Source: Siccirubricoccus deserti (GTDB lineage: Bacteria; Pseudomonadota; Alphaproteobacteria; Acetobacterales; Acetobacteraceae). Taken from it: 64,000 nucleotides of DNA. The position numbers and the translations under genes are program-made. Numbering within the stretch: position 1 is the first letter of the stretch; every line of letters starts with the position of its first letter. Location: assembly GCF_014283215.1 (NCBI RefSeq), contig NZ_JACOMF010000002.1, positions 186,001 through 250,000 on the forward strand. Reading direction: 5' to 3'. Below the pieces are notes generated by a model. The model made no database searches. It saw only the letters and a program-made list of their open reading frames with translations, and had not been told where the DNA came from. This document shows, piece by piece, positions 16,176 to 25,917 of the stretch.

Positions 16176-16904
16176 ATGCTGCCCGATCCTGAGCTGATCT
16201 TCGATCTTGGTGCAAACCGCGGGGAGGACACCGAATTCTACCTCGCCAAGGGCTTCCGCGTGGTCGCGGTGGAGGCCAACCCGGTGCTGCATGCGGACCT
16301 CGCGGCCCGTCTCGCCGCGCCGGTCGCCAGCGGCCAACTGGTGCTGCTCAACATCGGCGTATGGGAGGCGCCGGGGGTGCTAGGCTTCTACGCCAATGCC
16401 GACAACGACCATTGGAGCAGCTTCGACCCCGCCTATGGCACGCGCCAGGGCACGCGCTACCAGGTATTAGAGATCCCCTGCCGCACCCTGCCCGCGCTGG
16501 TCGCGGAGTTCGGGCTGCCGCATTACCTGAAGATCGACATCGAGGGCGCCGACCGCTTCGCCGTCGCCCAGCTCACCGCGCTGCCGGGGCTGCCCGACTA
16601 CATCTCGGTGGAGGAATACGGCGTGGCGGCGATCGATGCCCTGGCCGCCGCCGGCTATGCCCGCTTCCAGTGCCTGCCGCAAAACGACAAATCCTGGGCG
16701 GTGCCGCCGCGGCCACCGCGCGAGGGCGGCTATGCGCCGCGGCTCTCCACCGGCAAGGACAGCGGGCTGTTCGGCGCCGAGCTGCCGGGGGCATGGCTGG
16801 ATCCGGCGGCGGCGCGGGCGGCCTATGTCGCCGGTATCCGGGACGAGGATTGGCGCTACGTCGGGCCGCCCGGCGAGTGGTGGGACATCCACGCCGGGCG
16901 GTAG
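16176..16904 (+). CDS. FkbM family SAM-dependent methyltransferase
   Basis: A 242-residue protein of the FkbM methyltransferase family. The SAM-binding region reads LIFDLGANRGEDTEFYLAKG, with VVAVEANP forming motif II, and HYLKIDIEGADRFAV is the characteristic FkbM post-motif. FkbM enzymes O-methylate varied small molecules, sugars or lipids, so the substrate cannot be named. The ATG at 16176 gives a start just before the first SAM strand; ATGs at 16101 and 16149 are less likely. It is a single gene divergent from aroE. Confidence 0.85.
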   Translation: MLPDPELIFDLGANRGEDTEFYLAKGFRVVAVEANPVLHADLAARLAAPVASGQLVLLNIGVWEAPGVLGFYANADNDHWSSFDPAYGTRQGTRYQVLEIPCRTLPALVAEFGLPHYLKIDIEGADRFAVAQLTALPGLPDYISVEEYGVAAIDALAAAGYARFQCLPQNDKSWAVPPRPPREGGYAPRLSTGKDSGLFGAELPGAWLDPAAARAAYVAGIRDEDWRYVGPPGEWWDIHAGR

Positions 16905-16913
16905 CCCGCCCTG

Positions 16914-18182
16914 CTACTCCGCCGGCACCGCCGCCGGCTGAGCCGCGCCACGGGTCCAGAGCTCCGGCTGCAGCTCCTCCGGCCGGTTGGGGAAGAACAT
17001 GGCGCAGACCAGGGTGATGGCGCCGGCTGCCGCCAGCAGCAGCATCGGCACGGTCAGCCCGCCGGTCGCCGCATGCAGCAGCCCGACCAGCGGCGAGGCG
17101 GCGGCGGCGCCGAGGAAGCCGATGGTGAAGCGGATGGAATAGAGCTTCACCCGCAGCGGCGGGGCGACGTAGCGCGCCGTCATCGTCTCGTTCACCGTCA
17201 CCTGGCCGAAGATGGAAGCCGCGACCAGGGCCGAGAGCGGCAGCACCCACCAGCCATCGGCGAAGGCCAGCAGCGCCAGGCAGGGCGCCAGCACCAGGGC
17301 GAGCGGCATGAACACCCGCTTCAGCGTGTGGCGGTCGATCATCTGCCCGACGGTGTACTGGGTGAGGCCGCCGCAGAGCGTCGCCAGGAAGGCCAGCATG
17401 CCGACGACCGGCAGCAGGTCCGGCGAACTCGCCAGGCGTTCCGCCATCAGCTTGGGCAGCAGCAGGGTGAAGGCATTGAACACCAGCCCGGACACCGCGG
17501 CGATCGCCAGCAGCACGATGACCGCCCGCCGCACCACCGCCGGCGGAATGGCAGGGAAGGGCTTCTGTGGCCCGCCCGCCTTGGCGGCATCGAAGGGCGG
17601 CTCGAACAGGTAGAACAGGCCGAGCACCACGCTGATCGCCCCCGGGATGCCGAAGGCCCAGTGCCAGCCGAGCTGGGCGGTCAGGAAGGCGGTGACCACC
17701 GGGGCGAGCGCGACGCCGAGATTGCCGAAGACGCCATTGATGCCGACCGCGCGGCCGACCCGGCTGCCCGCCGCCTCCACCAAGGTCGCGGTGCCGACCG
17801 GGTGGTAGATCGCCGCGAAACCGCCCATCAGCCCGAGCGCCAGGGCCAGGGCCAGGGGCGTGGTGGCGAAGGCCGTCAGCAGCAGCCCTGCCCCGACGCC
17901 GAAGAAGAAGGCCGCCATCAACGCCCGCGCGCCGAAGCGCGCCGCCAGCCAGCCCATCGGCAGGGCCCCGAGCCCGTAGACGACGAACATGCCGGTGCCG
18001 AGGGCCAGGATCGGCCCATAGGATTCGCCGAAGTCGAACGGCGATTGCTGCACCATGCCGAGCACCGCCGTTGCCAGGATCAGCAGGCAGTAATGGGTGA
18101 TGGTATGGGCGGCGTTGATGAAGGCGATCTGCCGCGAGGCGGGGTCCAGCATCTTGGGGCGTGTCCTTCCCGGAACCGCCAT
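16914..18182 (-). CDS. MFS transporter
   Basis: A 422-residue major facilitator superfamily permease with about twelve hydrophobic segments. The loop between helices 2 and 3 reads GWLAARFGARALMAAFF, a loose form of the MFS signature, and there is a cytoplasmic linker around residues 200-215. The substrate is unknown. Two starts are possible: ATG 18182 with GAGGG close upstream (chosen) or ATG 18152, nearer the first helix. It converges with the FkbM gene, leaving only 9 bases between the stops. Confidence 0.8.
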   Translation of the reverse strand: MAVPGRTRPKMLDPASRQIAFINAAHTITHYCLLILATAVLGMVQQSPFDFGESYGPILALGTGMFVVYGLGALPMGWLAARFGARALMAAFFFGVGAGLLLTAFATTPLALALALGLMGGFAAIYHPVGTATLVEAAGSRVGRAVGINGVFGNLGVALAPVVTAFLTAQLGWHWAFGIPGAISVVLGLFYLFEPPFDAAKAGGPQKPFPAIPPAVVRRAVIVLLAIAAVSGLVFNAFTLLLPKLMAERLASSPDLLPVVGMLAFLATLCGGLTQYTVGQMIDRHTLKRVFMPLALVLAPCLALLAFADGWWVLPLSALVAASIFGQVTVNETMTARYVAPPLRVKLYSIRFTIGFLGAAAASPLVGLLHAATGGLTVPMLLLAAAGAITLVCAMFFPNRPEELQPELWTRGAAQPAAVPAE

Positions 18183-18386
18183 CCTACCCTCGGGACGGTG
18201 GCATCGGCCAAGCCGCAGTTAGCACCGGTCGGGCCCGGCCTCGACACCCTGTTGCGGTGCCGGAGCGGCTTGGGGCCGGGCACCGCCCGCCCCGGCCATA
18301 TCAAGCCCTTGTTCTCGCTGGAAACCGGAATTCGCGGGCCAAGCCCGTGGATGGGGCTGGCCGGGCGGCTGCTCGGAACCGACCTG

Positions 18387-19304
18387 CTACGCCTGCTTCC
18401 GCTCGATCAACCCGCGCCTTATCCGCCGCCCGCGCCGGATCCGGTCCTCGATGAACTCCGCCTGGCCATAGCGCACCGCGCGGGCCAGCGCATGGCTGTC
18501 CTCGGTGAAGCGCGCCAGCATCTCCAGCAGCGCGTCGCGGTTGTTGAGGAAGATGTCGCGCCACATGTCGACGTCGCTGGAGGCGATGCGGGTGAAGTCA
18601 CGGAAGCCGGAGGCGGCGAATTTCAGCACCGCCTCGCGCGTCTCCTCCGCCAGGTCGTCGGCGGTGCCGCAGATGGTGAAGGCGATCAGATGCGGCAGGT
18701 GGCTGACGATGGCCACCACCTTGTCATGCGTCTCCGCATCCATCCGCTCGACCATGGAGCCGCAGCGGCGCCAAAGGGCGGTGATCTTCTCCACCGCCGC
18801 CGGATCGCCGTTCGGCACCGGGGTCAGGATGCAATAGCGGCCCTCGAACAAGGTGGCGAAGCCCGCCTCCGGCCCGCTGTGCTCGGTGCCGGCCATCGGA
18901 TGCGCCGGCACCAGCCGCACGCCGGGCGGCAGCTGCGGCAGCAGGTCGCGGATCACGCTGCCCTTGGTGGAGCCGACGTCGCTCAGGATGCAGCCCGGCG
19001 CCAGATGCGGCGCGATCTGCGCCATCACCCCGGCATAGGCGCCGACCGGCACGCAGAGGATCACCGCATCGGCACCCTCCACCGCCCGCGCCGGATCCTC
19101 CTCCACCACATCGGCGAAGCCGAGGGCGCGGACCTTGGCCAGCGTCTCCGGCCGGCGGGTATGCGCCACCACGGTGCGGGCGATGTCCCCGCGCTCCCGC
19201 GCCGCCCGGGCGATGGAACTGCCGATCAGCCCGACGCCGATCAGGCAGAGCCGGTTGAACAGCGGCGCGTCCCCCGCGTGGCCGGACAACGGCTCAGGCG
19301 GCAT
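18387..19304 (-). CDS. tyrA: Prephenate (or arogenate) dehydrogenase
   Basis: A 305-residue TyrA-family dehydrogenase for tyrosine synthesis. The NAD-binding motif is [17 protein letters not shown], and the catalytic His lies in [14 protein letters not shown], with SHLPHLIAF further on. There is no chorismate mutase or ACT domain. The ATG at 19304 overlaps the end of hisC by 11 bases, so it is the last gene of the chorismate mutase-hisC-tyrA operon. Some alphaproteobacterial members prefer arogenate (TyrC), which the sequence alone does not decide. Confidence 0.93.
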   Translation of the reverse strand: MPPEPLSGHAGDAPLFNRLCLIGVGLIGSSIARAARERGDIARTVVAHTRRPETLAKVRALGFADVVEEDPARAVEGADAVILCVPVGAYAGVMAQIAPHLAPGCILSDVGSTKGSVIRDLLPQLPPGVRLVPAHPMAGTEHSGPEAGFATLFEGRYCILTPVPNGDPAAVEKITALWRRCGSMVERMDAETHDKVVAIVSHLPHLIAFTICGTADDLAEETREAVLKFAASGFRDFTRIASSDVDMWRDIFLNNRDALLEMLARFTEDSHALARAVRYGQAEFIEDRIRRGRRIRRGLIERKQA

Positions 19305-20391
19305 CGGCGCTGCGCATGAAGTCCCGCAGCGCATCCGCCACCATGCCGCATTCCTCCGCCGTGCCGATGGTGATGCGCAGGCAGTGCGGCAGGGCATAGG
19401 CGCCCATGGCGCGGACGATCAGGCCGCGCCCCTTCAGTGCCGCATCCGCCGCCGCGGCACGCGCCGGGGTCGCGAAATCGGCCAGGATGAAATTGCCCTC
19501 GCTCGGGTGGACGGTGATGCCGGCCGCACGCAGGGCCTCGGAGAGCTTTGCCCGCCATGCGGTGTTGTGCGCGACCGACTTCTCCACCCAGCCGGGCTCG
19601 GCCAGCGCCGCGACGCCGGCCGCCATGGCGGGCGCGTTCACGTTGAACGGCCCGCGCACCCGGTTGAGCACGTCGATCACGTGCGGCGGGGCGTAGCACC
19701 AGCCGAGCCGCACGCCGCCGAGGCCAAAGACCTTGCTAAAGGTGCGCGTCATCACCGTGTTGGTGCCGGCTTCGACCAGCGCCGTGCCGGGGTCGTAGTC
19801 CGGCCGGGTAACGTATTCGGCATAGGCGCTGTCCAGCACCAGCAGCACATCCTCGCGCAGCGCCGCGCGCAGCCGCGTCACCTCGGCCGCCGGCAGCAGG
19901 GAGCCGGTCGGGTTGTTCGGGTTGGCGAGGAACATCAGCCTGGTCCGCGGCCCGACCGCGGCCAGCATGGCGTCCACATCGGCGGTCAGGTTGCGCTCCG
20001 GCGCCTTGATGATCTGGCAGCCGGCGTAGCGGCCGGAGACCTCGTACATGGTGAAGCCATGCGCGCTCATCACCAGCTCCGTCCCCTCGCCGCCATAGGC
20101 GAGGATCAGGTGCTGGATGATCTCGTCCGAGCCGTTGCCGCAGACGACGCGCGCCGGATCGACCCCGAAGCGCGTGCCGATCGCCTCGCGCAGCGCGGTG
20201 GCGCCGCCGTCCGGGTAGCGATGCAGCTTGGCCGCCAACTCGGCATAGGCCGCCTGTGCCGCGGGCGGCACGCCGAAGGCGCCTTCGTTGGAGGAGAGCT
20301 TGATGATGCGGTTGACGCCGGGGATCTTCGATTCGCCGCCGACATAGGGCTCGATCGAGAGGATGCTCGGGCGCGGCATGACGTTGGGCAT
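19294..20391 (-). CDS. hisC: Histidinol-phosphate / aromatic aminotransferase
   Basis: A 365-residue class II PLP aminotransferase. The PLP lysine lies in [28 protein letters not shown] is the cofactor-binding turn, and [10 protein letters not shown] carries the substrate-carboxylate Arg. HisC proteins placed between chorismate mutase and tyrA usually also transaminate prephenate or aromatic oxo-acids, so it may serve histidine and aromatic synthesis at once. The ATG at 20391 is preferred because GAGAGGAG lies at proper spacing; a GTG at 20400, overlapping the upstream stop, is too close to that site. Confidence 0.93.
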   Translation of the reverse strand: MPNVMPRPSILSIEPYVGGESKIPGVNRIIKLSSNEGAFGVPPAAQAAYAELAAKLHRYPDGGATALREAIGTRFGVDPARVVCGNGSDEIIQHLILAYGGEGTELVMSAHGFTMYEVSGRYAGCQIIKAPERNLTADVDAMLAAVGPRTRLMFLANPNNPTGSLLPAAEVTRLRAALREDVLLVLDSAYAEYVTRPDYDPGTALVEAGTNTVMTRTFSKVFGLGGVRLGWCYAPPHVIDVLNRVRGPFNVNAPAMAAGVAALAEPGWVEKSVAHNTAWRAKLSEALRAAGITVHPSEGNFILADFATPARAAAADAALKGRGLIVRAMGAYALPHCLRITIGTAEECGMVADALRDFMRSADAA

Positions 20392-20396
20392 GGCGG

Positions 20397-21275
20397 TCAC
20401 TCTCCTCTCTCGGGCACGGCATAGCCGCCGAGCGGCAGGGCCCGCGCCGGCAGGGAGCCAAGGCGCGGGTCGTCGGCGGCCACCACCCCATCCACCTCGG
20501 CCAGGGCACGCACCACCCCGCCATCGCGGCGCAGCTGCAACAGACGCGGCGGCAGGCCGGCGGCTGTCAGTGCCGCGGCAAGCTGGGCCCGGCCGCGGTC
20601 ATCGGCCAGTTCCAGCCGCAGCAGGGTGCGGTCGGCGCCGGAGGGGTCGGCGGCGCCCTGGGTGACCGCCAGGGCTTCCGGGACGTTCTCGCCGCCGGGC
20701 GCCCAGAACGGCAGCCGGGCGACCACCTGCAGCCGTGGGCTGTCGAGGCCGGTCCACCAGGCGGCTTCGGGCGCCTCGGCCTCCTCCGGCAGGGGCAGCA
20801 CGGCCACCTGGGCCTCGCCATTGGCGACGGCGGCCAGCGCCCGGGCGGCGGTCTCGTGGCTGCGCAGCGGGGTCTGGCTGCCGAAATGCTCGCGCGCCAG
20901 CCGGGCCTGTTCCGGCCCCCGGGCATAGACGGCAACGGAGAACCCGCCCTGCATAGCGGAGGAGCCGGCCAGGATCTCCCGCCAAAGCTGCACCAGGGCG
21001 CCGGGCGGCAGCGGCCCGGCATGGCGCCGCAGCAGGCGGCGGAGGATCATCGCCTCCCGACCCGGGCGGAGCGGGCTGGCCTGGCGCCCGGCCTTGATGC
21101 CGCTCGCCGCCAGCCGCGCCACCACATCGGCCCGGCGCATCACCAACTCGTGCAGGCGGTCGTCCAGGACGTCGATCTCGGCCCGCAGCGCGGCGAGGGC
21201 GGTGTCGGACGGGTTCGGCGCCGCGGCGGGCGTGGAGCCGGCGGTCGGCAGGTCGATGTCGTGGGGTGCGGTCAT
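20397..21275 (-). CDS. Chorismate mutase with degenerate prephenate-dehydratase-like C-terminus
   Basis: A 292-residue protein. Residues 25-110 are an AroQ-type chorismate mutase helix bundle ([20 protein letters not shown], with the paired Arg and Lys of the active site). The remainder resembles a worn prephenate dehydratase: [19 protein letters not shown] recalls the GPxGTxS region, and [20 protein letters not shown] recalls an ACT segment, but the diagnostic Thr-Arg-Phe motif is missing. It probably converts chorismate to prephenate for the downstream HisC and TyrA, with the tail regulatory or inert. It is the first gene of the operon, divergent from metX. The long reading frame upstream of 21275 is a mirror of metX. 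Confidence 0.8.
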   Translation of the reverse strand: MTAPHDIDLPTAGSTPAAAPNPSDTALAALRAEIDVLDDRLHELVMRRADVVARLAASGIKAGRQASPLRPGREAMILRRLLRRHAGPLPPGALVQLWREILAGSSAMQGGFSVAVYARGPEQARLAREHFGSQTPLRSHETAARALAAVANGEAQVAVLPLPEEAEAPEAAWWTGLDSPRLQVVARLPFWAPGGENVPEALAVTQGAADPSGADRTLLRLELADDRGRAQLAAALTAAGLPPRLLQLRRDGGVVRALAEVDGVVAADDPRLGSLPARALPLGGYAVPERGE

Positions 21276-21467
21276 CTCGATAACGGCTTTCCCGCATGCT
21301 TTAGACGGGGCGGGGGCGGTCGCCAAGGCGTCCGCATCGGCCTGCCCCTCCCGCGCCGCGGCGGGCAATTGTTGAAGCCGGGGCGCCACGGCCCTATTGC
21401 TGCCGCCTCGGCCTGGAGAATGCACCGGACCGAACCCCGCGAGAACCTCGCAGCACCCAGGCCAGGC

Positions 21468-22622
21468 ATGCCCGCACCCGTCGCCCCGTTTGATCAGGTG
21501 GACCACCAGCGCGCCGTCTTCGCCGACGGCCTTGCGCTGGATTGCGGGACCGTGCTGGCGCCCATGGCGGTCGCCTATCGCACCTATGGCAGGCTGAACG
21601 CCGCCCGCAGCAACGCCGTGCTGGTCTGCCATGCGCTGACCGGGGACCAGTACGTGGCGGAGCCGCACCCGCTGACCGGCCGCGCCGGCTGGTGGCAGAC
21701 CATCCTCGGCCCCGGCAAGCCGCTCGACACCGACCGGTATTTCATCATCTGCGCCAATGTGCTCGGCGGCTGCATGGGCTCGACCGGGCCGCGGGAGGAG
21801 ATGACGGATGCTACGGGTCGCGGCCTTGGCCGCCCCTGGGGCACGGATTTCCCCAATGTCACCATCCGCGACATGGTCCGCGCCCAGAAGCTTCTGACCG
21901 ACCACCTCGGCATCTCTCGCCTGCTCGGTGTCGTCGGCGGGTCGATGGGGGGGATGCAGGTGCTGGAATGGGCGGCGACCTTCCCGGACGCGGTCTATGC
22001 CGCGGCACCCATCGCCACCGCCGCCTATCACAGCGCGCAGAACATCGCCTTCCACGAGGTCGGCCGCGCCGCCATCCATTCCGACCCCGACTGGAACGGC
22101 GGCCGCTACTGGGCGGATGGGCGGGTGCCGGCGAAGGGCCTGTCGGTCGCCCGGATGGTGGCGCACATCACCTACCTGTCGGAACAGGCGCTGACCCGGA
22201 AGTTCGGCCGCCGCCTGCGCGGCGCCAGCGCGGTGACCTTCCTCGAAGACGTGTTCGAGGTGGAGAGCTACCTGCGCCACCAGGGCAGCACCTTCGTCCA
22301 GCGCTTCGACGCCAACAGCTACCTGACCATCACCCGGGCGATGGACTATTTCGACCTGGCGGCGGAGCATGGCGGCAACCTCGCCGCTGCCTTCCGCGGC
22401 ACCGGCTCGCGCTTCTTCGTCGCCAGCTTCAGCAGCGACTGGCTGTTCCCGACCAGCGAGAGCCGGGCCATCGTCCGCGCCCTGAACGCCGCGGCGGCGA
22501 ATGTCAGCTTCGTCGAGATCGCCTCCGACAAGGGCCATGACGCCTTCCTGCTGGAGGAACCCGACTTCCACCGCGCGCTCGGCGGCTTCCTCGCCGGCTG
22601 CGCCGATCGCCTGGGGGTCTGA
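21468..22622 (+). CDS. metXA: Homoserine O-acetyltransferase
   Basis: A 384-residue alpha/beta-hydrolase acyltransferase making O-acetyl-homoserine for methionine synthesis. The nucleophile Ser is in [10 protein letters not shown], the catalytic Asp in SSDWLFPT and the His in [23 protein letters not shown] forms the oxyanion region. I chose the ATG at 21468, giving the usual N-terminus; an in-frame ATG at 21420 with GGAG only two bases away is the alternative. It is followed after two bases by metW, a standard metX-metW pair. I saw no SAM-II riboswitch in the 192-bp leader. Confidence 0.93.
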   Translation: MPAPVAPFDQVDHQRAVFADGLALDCGTVLAPMAVAYRTYGRLNAARSNAVLVCHALTGDQYVAEPHPLTGRAGWWQTILGPGKPLDTDRYFIICANVLGGCMGSTGPREEMTDATGRGLGRPWGTDFPNVTIRDMVRAQKLLTDHLGISRLLGVVGGSMGGMQVLEWAATFPDAVYAAAPIATAAYHSAQNIAFHEVGRAAIHSDPDWNGGRYWADGRVPAKGLSVARMVAHITYLSEQALTRKFGRRLRGASAVTFLEDVFEVESYLRHQGSTFVQRFDANSYLTITRAMDYFDLAAEHGGNLAAAFRGTGSRFFVASFSSDWLFPTSESRAIVRALNAAAANVSFVEIASDKGHDAFLLEEPDFHRALGGFLAGCADRLGV

Positions 22623-22624
22623 GC

Positions 22625-23293
22625 ATGCCGGAAGCCGTCGGCGACATCCGCCCCTCGCCGCGGCGCGGCGACATCCGCTATGTCGCCAAGAACATGCGGC
22701 TCGACCTGCGGCTGATCGCGGAGATGATTCCGCGCGGCGCAAGGGTGCTCGACATCGGCTGCGGCGACGGCGCGCTGCTGGCGCACCTGACCGCCGAGAA
22801 GGGCGCCGATGCGCGGGGGATCGAGATCGACATGGCCGCGGCCACCCAGGCGGTCGCCGCCGGGCTCGCGGTGATCCAGGGCGATGCCGACAACGACCTG
22901 GCGGTCTACCCGGATGGCGCCTTCGATTTCGTGGTGCTGTCCCGCACCCTGCAGGCGGTGGAGAAGCCGCGCGAGGTGCTGCGGCAGATGCTGCGCATCG
23001 GCCACCACGCCATCGTCTCCTTCCCCAATTTCGGCCACTGGCTGGTGCGCTGGCAGCTGATCTCCACCGGGCGGATGCCGATGACCAGCACCTGGCACCG
23101 CGCCTGGTACGAGACGCCGAACATCCACCCCTGCACCATCCGCGACTTCTTCGACCTCTGCGCGCTGGACGGCTACACGGTGGAGCAGTGGCTGGCGGTG
23201 GATGAGCATGGGCTGAAGGCGCCCTGGCGCCGCTCGCCGCGACTGGCCAACCTGTTCGGCGAACAGGCGCTGTTCCAGCTCAGGCGGGGATAG
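22625..23293 (+). CDS. metW: Methionine biosynthesis protein MetW
   Basis: A 222-residue protein with a class I SAM-binding core (ARVLDIGCGDGALLAHL, then GIEID) and the MetW-specific blocks RTLQAVEKPREVL, SFPNFGHW and YETPNIHPCTIRDFF. MetW works with MetX in homoserine acylation in many proteobacteria. It is two bases downstream of metX and surely cotranscribed. The TAG stop is the first three bases of a family B repeat. Confidence 0.95.
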   Translation: MPEAVGDIRPSPRRGDIRYVAKNMRLDLRLIAEMIPRGARVLDIGCGDGALLAHLTAEKGADARGIEIDMAAATQAVAAGLAVIQGDADNDLAVYPDGAFDFVVLSRTLQAVEKPREVLRQMLRIGHHAIVSFPNFGHWLVRWQLISTGRMPMTSTWHRAWYETPNIHPCTIRDFFDLCALDGYTVEQWLAVDEHGLKAPWRRSPRLANLFGEQALFQLRRG

Positions 23294-23320
23294 GGCGGAT
23301 CGCGGAGGGGCGCGAGCCCC
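23291..23320 (+). repeat. Stop-codon-linked repeat, family B (copy 1, after metW)
   Basis: The element starts with the metW TAG stop and continues GGCGGATCGCGG, then a GGGGC/GCCCC hairpin with a four-base loop at 23307-23320. The same layout is seen at 31935, 34821 and 57213. It may act as a transcription terminator or RNA 3'-end stabiliser. Confidence 0.7.
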
Positions 23321-23413
23321 CCGGAGCGTCCGCGCGCTGTCGCCACGGGTGCCGGCCCTTGCGTTCCGCGCACCGTCTTGCCTCCATACCGGCGCCAAAC
23401 GAGGAGGCCGGCG

Positions 23414-24379
23414 TTGCCTGCGACCCACCATATCGAACCGACACTCGACAATATCCGCTGGGGCGCCTTCGACGCCCTGTTCCCGCCGGTGCGGGAGGTG
23501 GACCCGGGCGACCTCGTCATCCTCGAATGCGTCTCCGGCGGCCCGGAGCAGATGCCGCCGGCGGACAGCGGCCTGAAGCTGCCGCCGCGGCTGGCGGCGA
23601 TCCATGGCGCCAGCCCACCGCGCCTCGGCCCGCACATCCTGACCGGGCCGGTGGCGGTGAAGGGCGCCGAGCCGGGCGACTGCCTGCGCGTCGACATCGA
23701 GCGGATCGATCTCGGCTGCGACTGGGGCTATTGCGGCTTCCGCCCGCTGATGGGCACTCTGCCGGAGGATTTCCCCTACCGGCGCGTCGTCCACATCCCG
23801 GTGGACCGGGAGGCGATGACCTGCAAGGTGCCGGTCGGCCCCGGCATCACCCTGCCGCTCTCGCCCTTCTTCGGCGTCATGGGCGTGGCGCCGCCGCCGG
23901 AATGGGGCGCGATCTCCACCAAGGAGCCGCGCGCGCATGGCGGCAACCTCGACAACAAGGAGATCGGCGCCGGCGCCACGCTGTTCCTGCCGGTCTTCGT
24001 GCCGGGCGCCAATTTCTCGGCCGGCGACGGCCACGGCGTGCAGGGCGACGGCGAGGTCTGCATCAACGCGCTGGAGATCTGCCTGACCGGGCATTTCCGC
24101 CTGAGCCTGGAGAAGGGCGGCGGCGCCCGGGATCCGGTGCTCCGCTTCCCCCGCGCCGAGACGGCGACCCACTACATCAGCATGGGCATGCACGAGGATC
24201 TCGACCTCGCCATGAAGCAGGCGCTGCGGGAGATGATCGCCTTCATCGTCTCCCGCTCCAACCTCTCGGCCGCCGATGCCTACCAGCTCTGCAGCCTGGC
24301 GGTGGATTTCCACGTCACCCAGACGGTGAACGGCGAGAAGGGCGTGCATGGTCTGCTGAAGAAGGGGCTGCTGTTCTGA
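23414..24379 (+). CDS. Acetamidase/formamidase family protein
   Basis: A 321-residue FmdA/AmdA-family amide hydrolase, which releases ammonia from formamide, acetamide or related small amides. Family blocks include GPHILTGPVAVKGAEPGDCL, GTHxxN-like HGGNLDNKEIG, GANFSAGDGHGVQGDGE (metal and active-site region) and the C-terminal VNGEKGVHGLLKKG. I chose a TTG start at 23414 because GAGGAGG sits six bases upstream and the protein then begins near the first conserved strand; an ATG 12 codons earlier lacks a ribosome site and precedes that GAGGAGG. It is a single gene. Confidence 0.85.
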   Translation: MPATHHIEPTLDNIRWGAFDALFPPVREVDPGDLVILECVSGGPEQMPPADSGLKLPPRLAAIHGASPPRLGPHILTGPVAVKGAEPGDCLRVDIERIDLGCDWGYCGFRPLMGTLPEDFPYRRVVHIPVDREAMTCKVPVGPGITLPLSPFFGVMGVAPPPEWGAISTKEPRAHGGNLDNKEIGAGATLFLPVFVPGANFSAGDGHGVQGDGEVCINALEICLTGHFRLSLEKGGGARDPVLRFPRAETATHYISMGMHEDLDLAMKQALREMIAFIVSRSNLSAADAYQLCSLAVDFHVTQTVNGEKGVHGLLKKGLLF

Positions 24380-24437
24380 GCTGAGTCCTGCGGGTGTATG
24401 CCGCGCCTCCGCTTCCCTTGCGAAAACAGGGGGTTGG

Positions 24438-24466
24438 GATGGCCGGGGCAAGCCCGGCCATGACGG
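24438..24466. repeat. Half copy of intergenic repeat family A
   Basis: GGATGGCCGGGGCAAGCCCG followed by GCCATGACGG matches one palindrome of the family A composite; the second half is absent. It occupies the 125-bp gap between the amidase gene and the phosphodiesterase-like gene. Confidence 0.65.
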
Positions 24467-24504
24467 AGGCGCGGCGTTTCCTCGCGGCCTGCTAACATGC
24501 CGCC

Positions 24505-25917
24505 ATGCGCGCCATCCTCCTGCTGCTCGACGGCCTCCGCCCCGATCTCGTCACCCCGGCGCGGATGCCGCATCTGGCGGCGCTGGCCGCCCGCGGCACG
24601 CGTTTCGCCAATGCCCGCAGCGTCTTCCCGAGCGAGACCCGCGTCGCCACCAGCTCCCTTGTCACCGGCAGCCGCCCGGCGGCGCACGGGCTGACCGCCA
24701 ACACCATCTTCGCCGCCCATCTCGCGCCGGAACGGCTGCTGAAGACCAACAGCGTCGCCGATCTGTTGGTGCTGGCCGATGGCGCGCCGTATCCGCTGCA
24801 GCGTCCCGGCCTCGGCGAGATCCTGGCGGCAGCCGGCCGGTCGCTCGCGGTGGTCTCGGCCGGCTCGCCGGGCCAGGCCTTCCTGGCGCACCCGCTGGCC
24901 GGGCCACTCGGCGCCTTCCGCTGGAACGCCGCCGACACCGAGGGCGCGGCCGCCCGGCTGGTCGCCACCCGCTTCGGCCCGACCCCGCCCGCCGCCATCC
25001 CCAACCTGCCCCGGCTGCGCCTCGCCACCCGCGTGCTGTTCGAGCATGTGCTGCCGGATCTCCGCCCCGACATCGCCCTGTTCTGGTGCCCGGAGCCCGA
25101 CGTCAGCTTCCACTACCGTGGCCTCGACGCGGCAGAGACCCGCACCGCCCTCGCCGCCGCCGATGCGCTGGTCGGCCAGGCGCTGGACTGGCGCGCGGCG
25201 CAGCCCGATGCGGCGGAGATCGCCCTGCTGGTGCTTTCCGACCACGGCCATGTCAGCGGCGACCGCAAGCTGGATCTGGCGGCGGAGCTCAGCCGCGGCG
25301 GCTTCGCGGCGGGGCATGGGCTGGCGCCGGGCATCGATATCGTGGTGGCGCCGGCGGCGGCGCCCGGGCTCTGGCTGCGCGATCCGGCCCTGGCGCCGGC
25401 GGTGGCCGAGTTTCTCGCGGCGCAGAGCTGGGCCGGGCCGCTGCTGGCACGCGACCCGGCGCTGCTGCCGGGCGCGCTGCCGCTCGCCACCCTCGATGCC
25501 GCGCATCCGCGCAGCGCCGATCTCACCCTCTGCTTCGCCGGGACGGAGGCGGCGGATCACTGGGGCCTGCCCGGCCGCGCCCCCTTCGACGCGCCGGATG
25601 TGCCGGAGGGCGGCGGCATGCATGGCGGGCTGCACCGGCGCGAACTGGCCACGCTGCTGATCGCCGAAGGCGGCCCCTTCCGCCGCGCCGCGACGGTCCG
25701 GGCCGCCTGCGACCTGACCGATGTGGCGCCGACCCTGCTCCACCTGCTCGGGCTGCCGGCCCCTGGCATGCAGGGCCGGATCCTGGCGGAAGCCTGGGAC
25801 GCTGGTGCCGAAGCGCCGCCCGTCCCGGCCGACATCGCCCTGCCGGGCGGCTTCACCCTGGAAGCGGTGCGCCAGGGCGGGCGGTTCTACCCGACCGGGC
25901 TCAGCGCCAGCCGCTGA
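24505..25917 (+). CDS. Alkaline-phosphatase-superfamily protein (nucleotide pyrophosphatase/phosphodiesterase type)
   Basis: A 470-residue protein of the type I phosphodiesterase / NPP branch. The first metal Asp is in LLLLDGLRPDLVTP, the catalytic Thr/Ser region in SVFPSETRVATSSLVTGS, later metal ligands in CPEPDVSFHYRG and LSDHGHVSGD, and a C-terminal His in GGGMHGGLHRRE. No signal peptide is apparent, so it may be cytoplasmic. The substrate could be a nucleotide, phosphonate or glycan phosphate ester. Its last 17 bases overlap the end of the oppositely transcribed SDR gene. Confidence 0.82.
   Translation: MRAILLLLDGLRPDLVTPARMPHLAALAARGTRFANARSVFPSETRVATSSLVTGSRPAAHGLTANTIFAAHLAPERLLKTNSVADLLVLADGAPYPLQRPGLGEILAAAGRSLAVVSAGSPGQAFLAHPLAGPLGAFRWNAADTEGAAARLVATRFGPTPPAAIPNLPRLRLATRVLFEHVLPDLRPDIALFWCPEPDVSFHYRGLDAAETRTALAAADALVGQALDWRAAQPDAAEIALLVLSDHGHVSGDRKLDLAAELSRGGFAAGHGLAPGIDIVVAPAAAPGLWLRDPALAPAVAEFLAAQSWAGPLLARDPALLPGALPLATLDAAHPRSADLTLCFAGTEAADHWGLPGRAPFDAPDVPEGGGMHGGLHRRELATLLIAEGGPFRRAATVRAACDLTDVAPTLLHLLGLPAPGMQGRILAEAWDAGAEAPPVPADIALPGGFTLEAVRQGGRFYPTGLSASR

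Noticed and set aside
18183-18386. Possible seventh copy of repeat family A between the MFS and tyrA genes
   Set aside because: GCCCCGGCCATATCAAGCCC and CGGGCCAAGCCCGTGGATGG recall the family, but the palindromes are broken and spacing differs; too diverged to count. No gene is seen in this gap.
21276-21467. Possible SAM-II riboswitch in front of metX
   Set aside because: The leader is GC-rich and lacks the characteristic short pseudoknot core; nothing convincing is visible.
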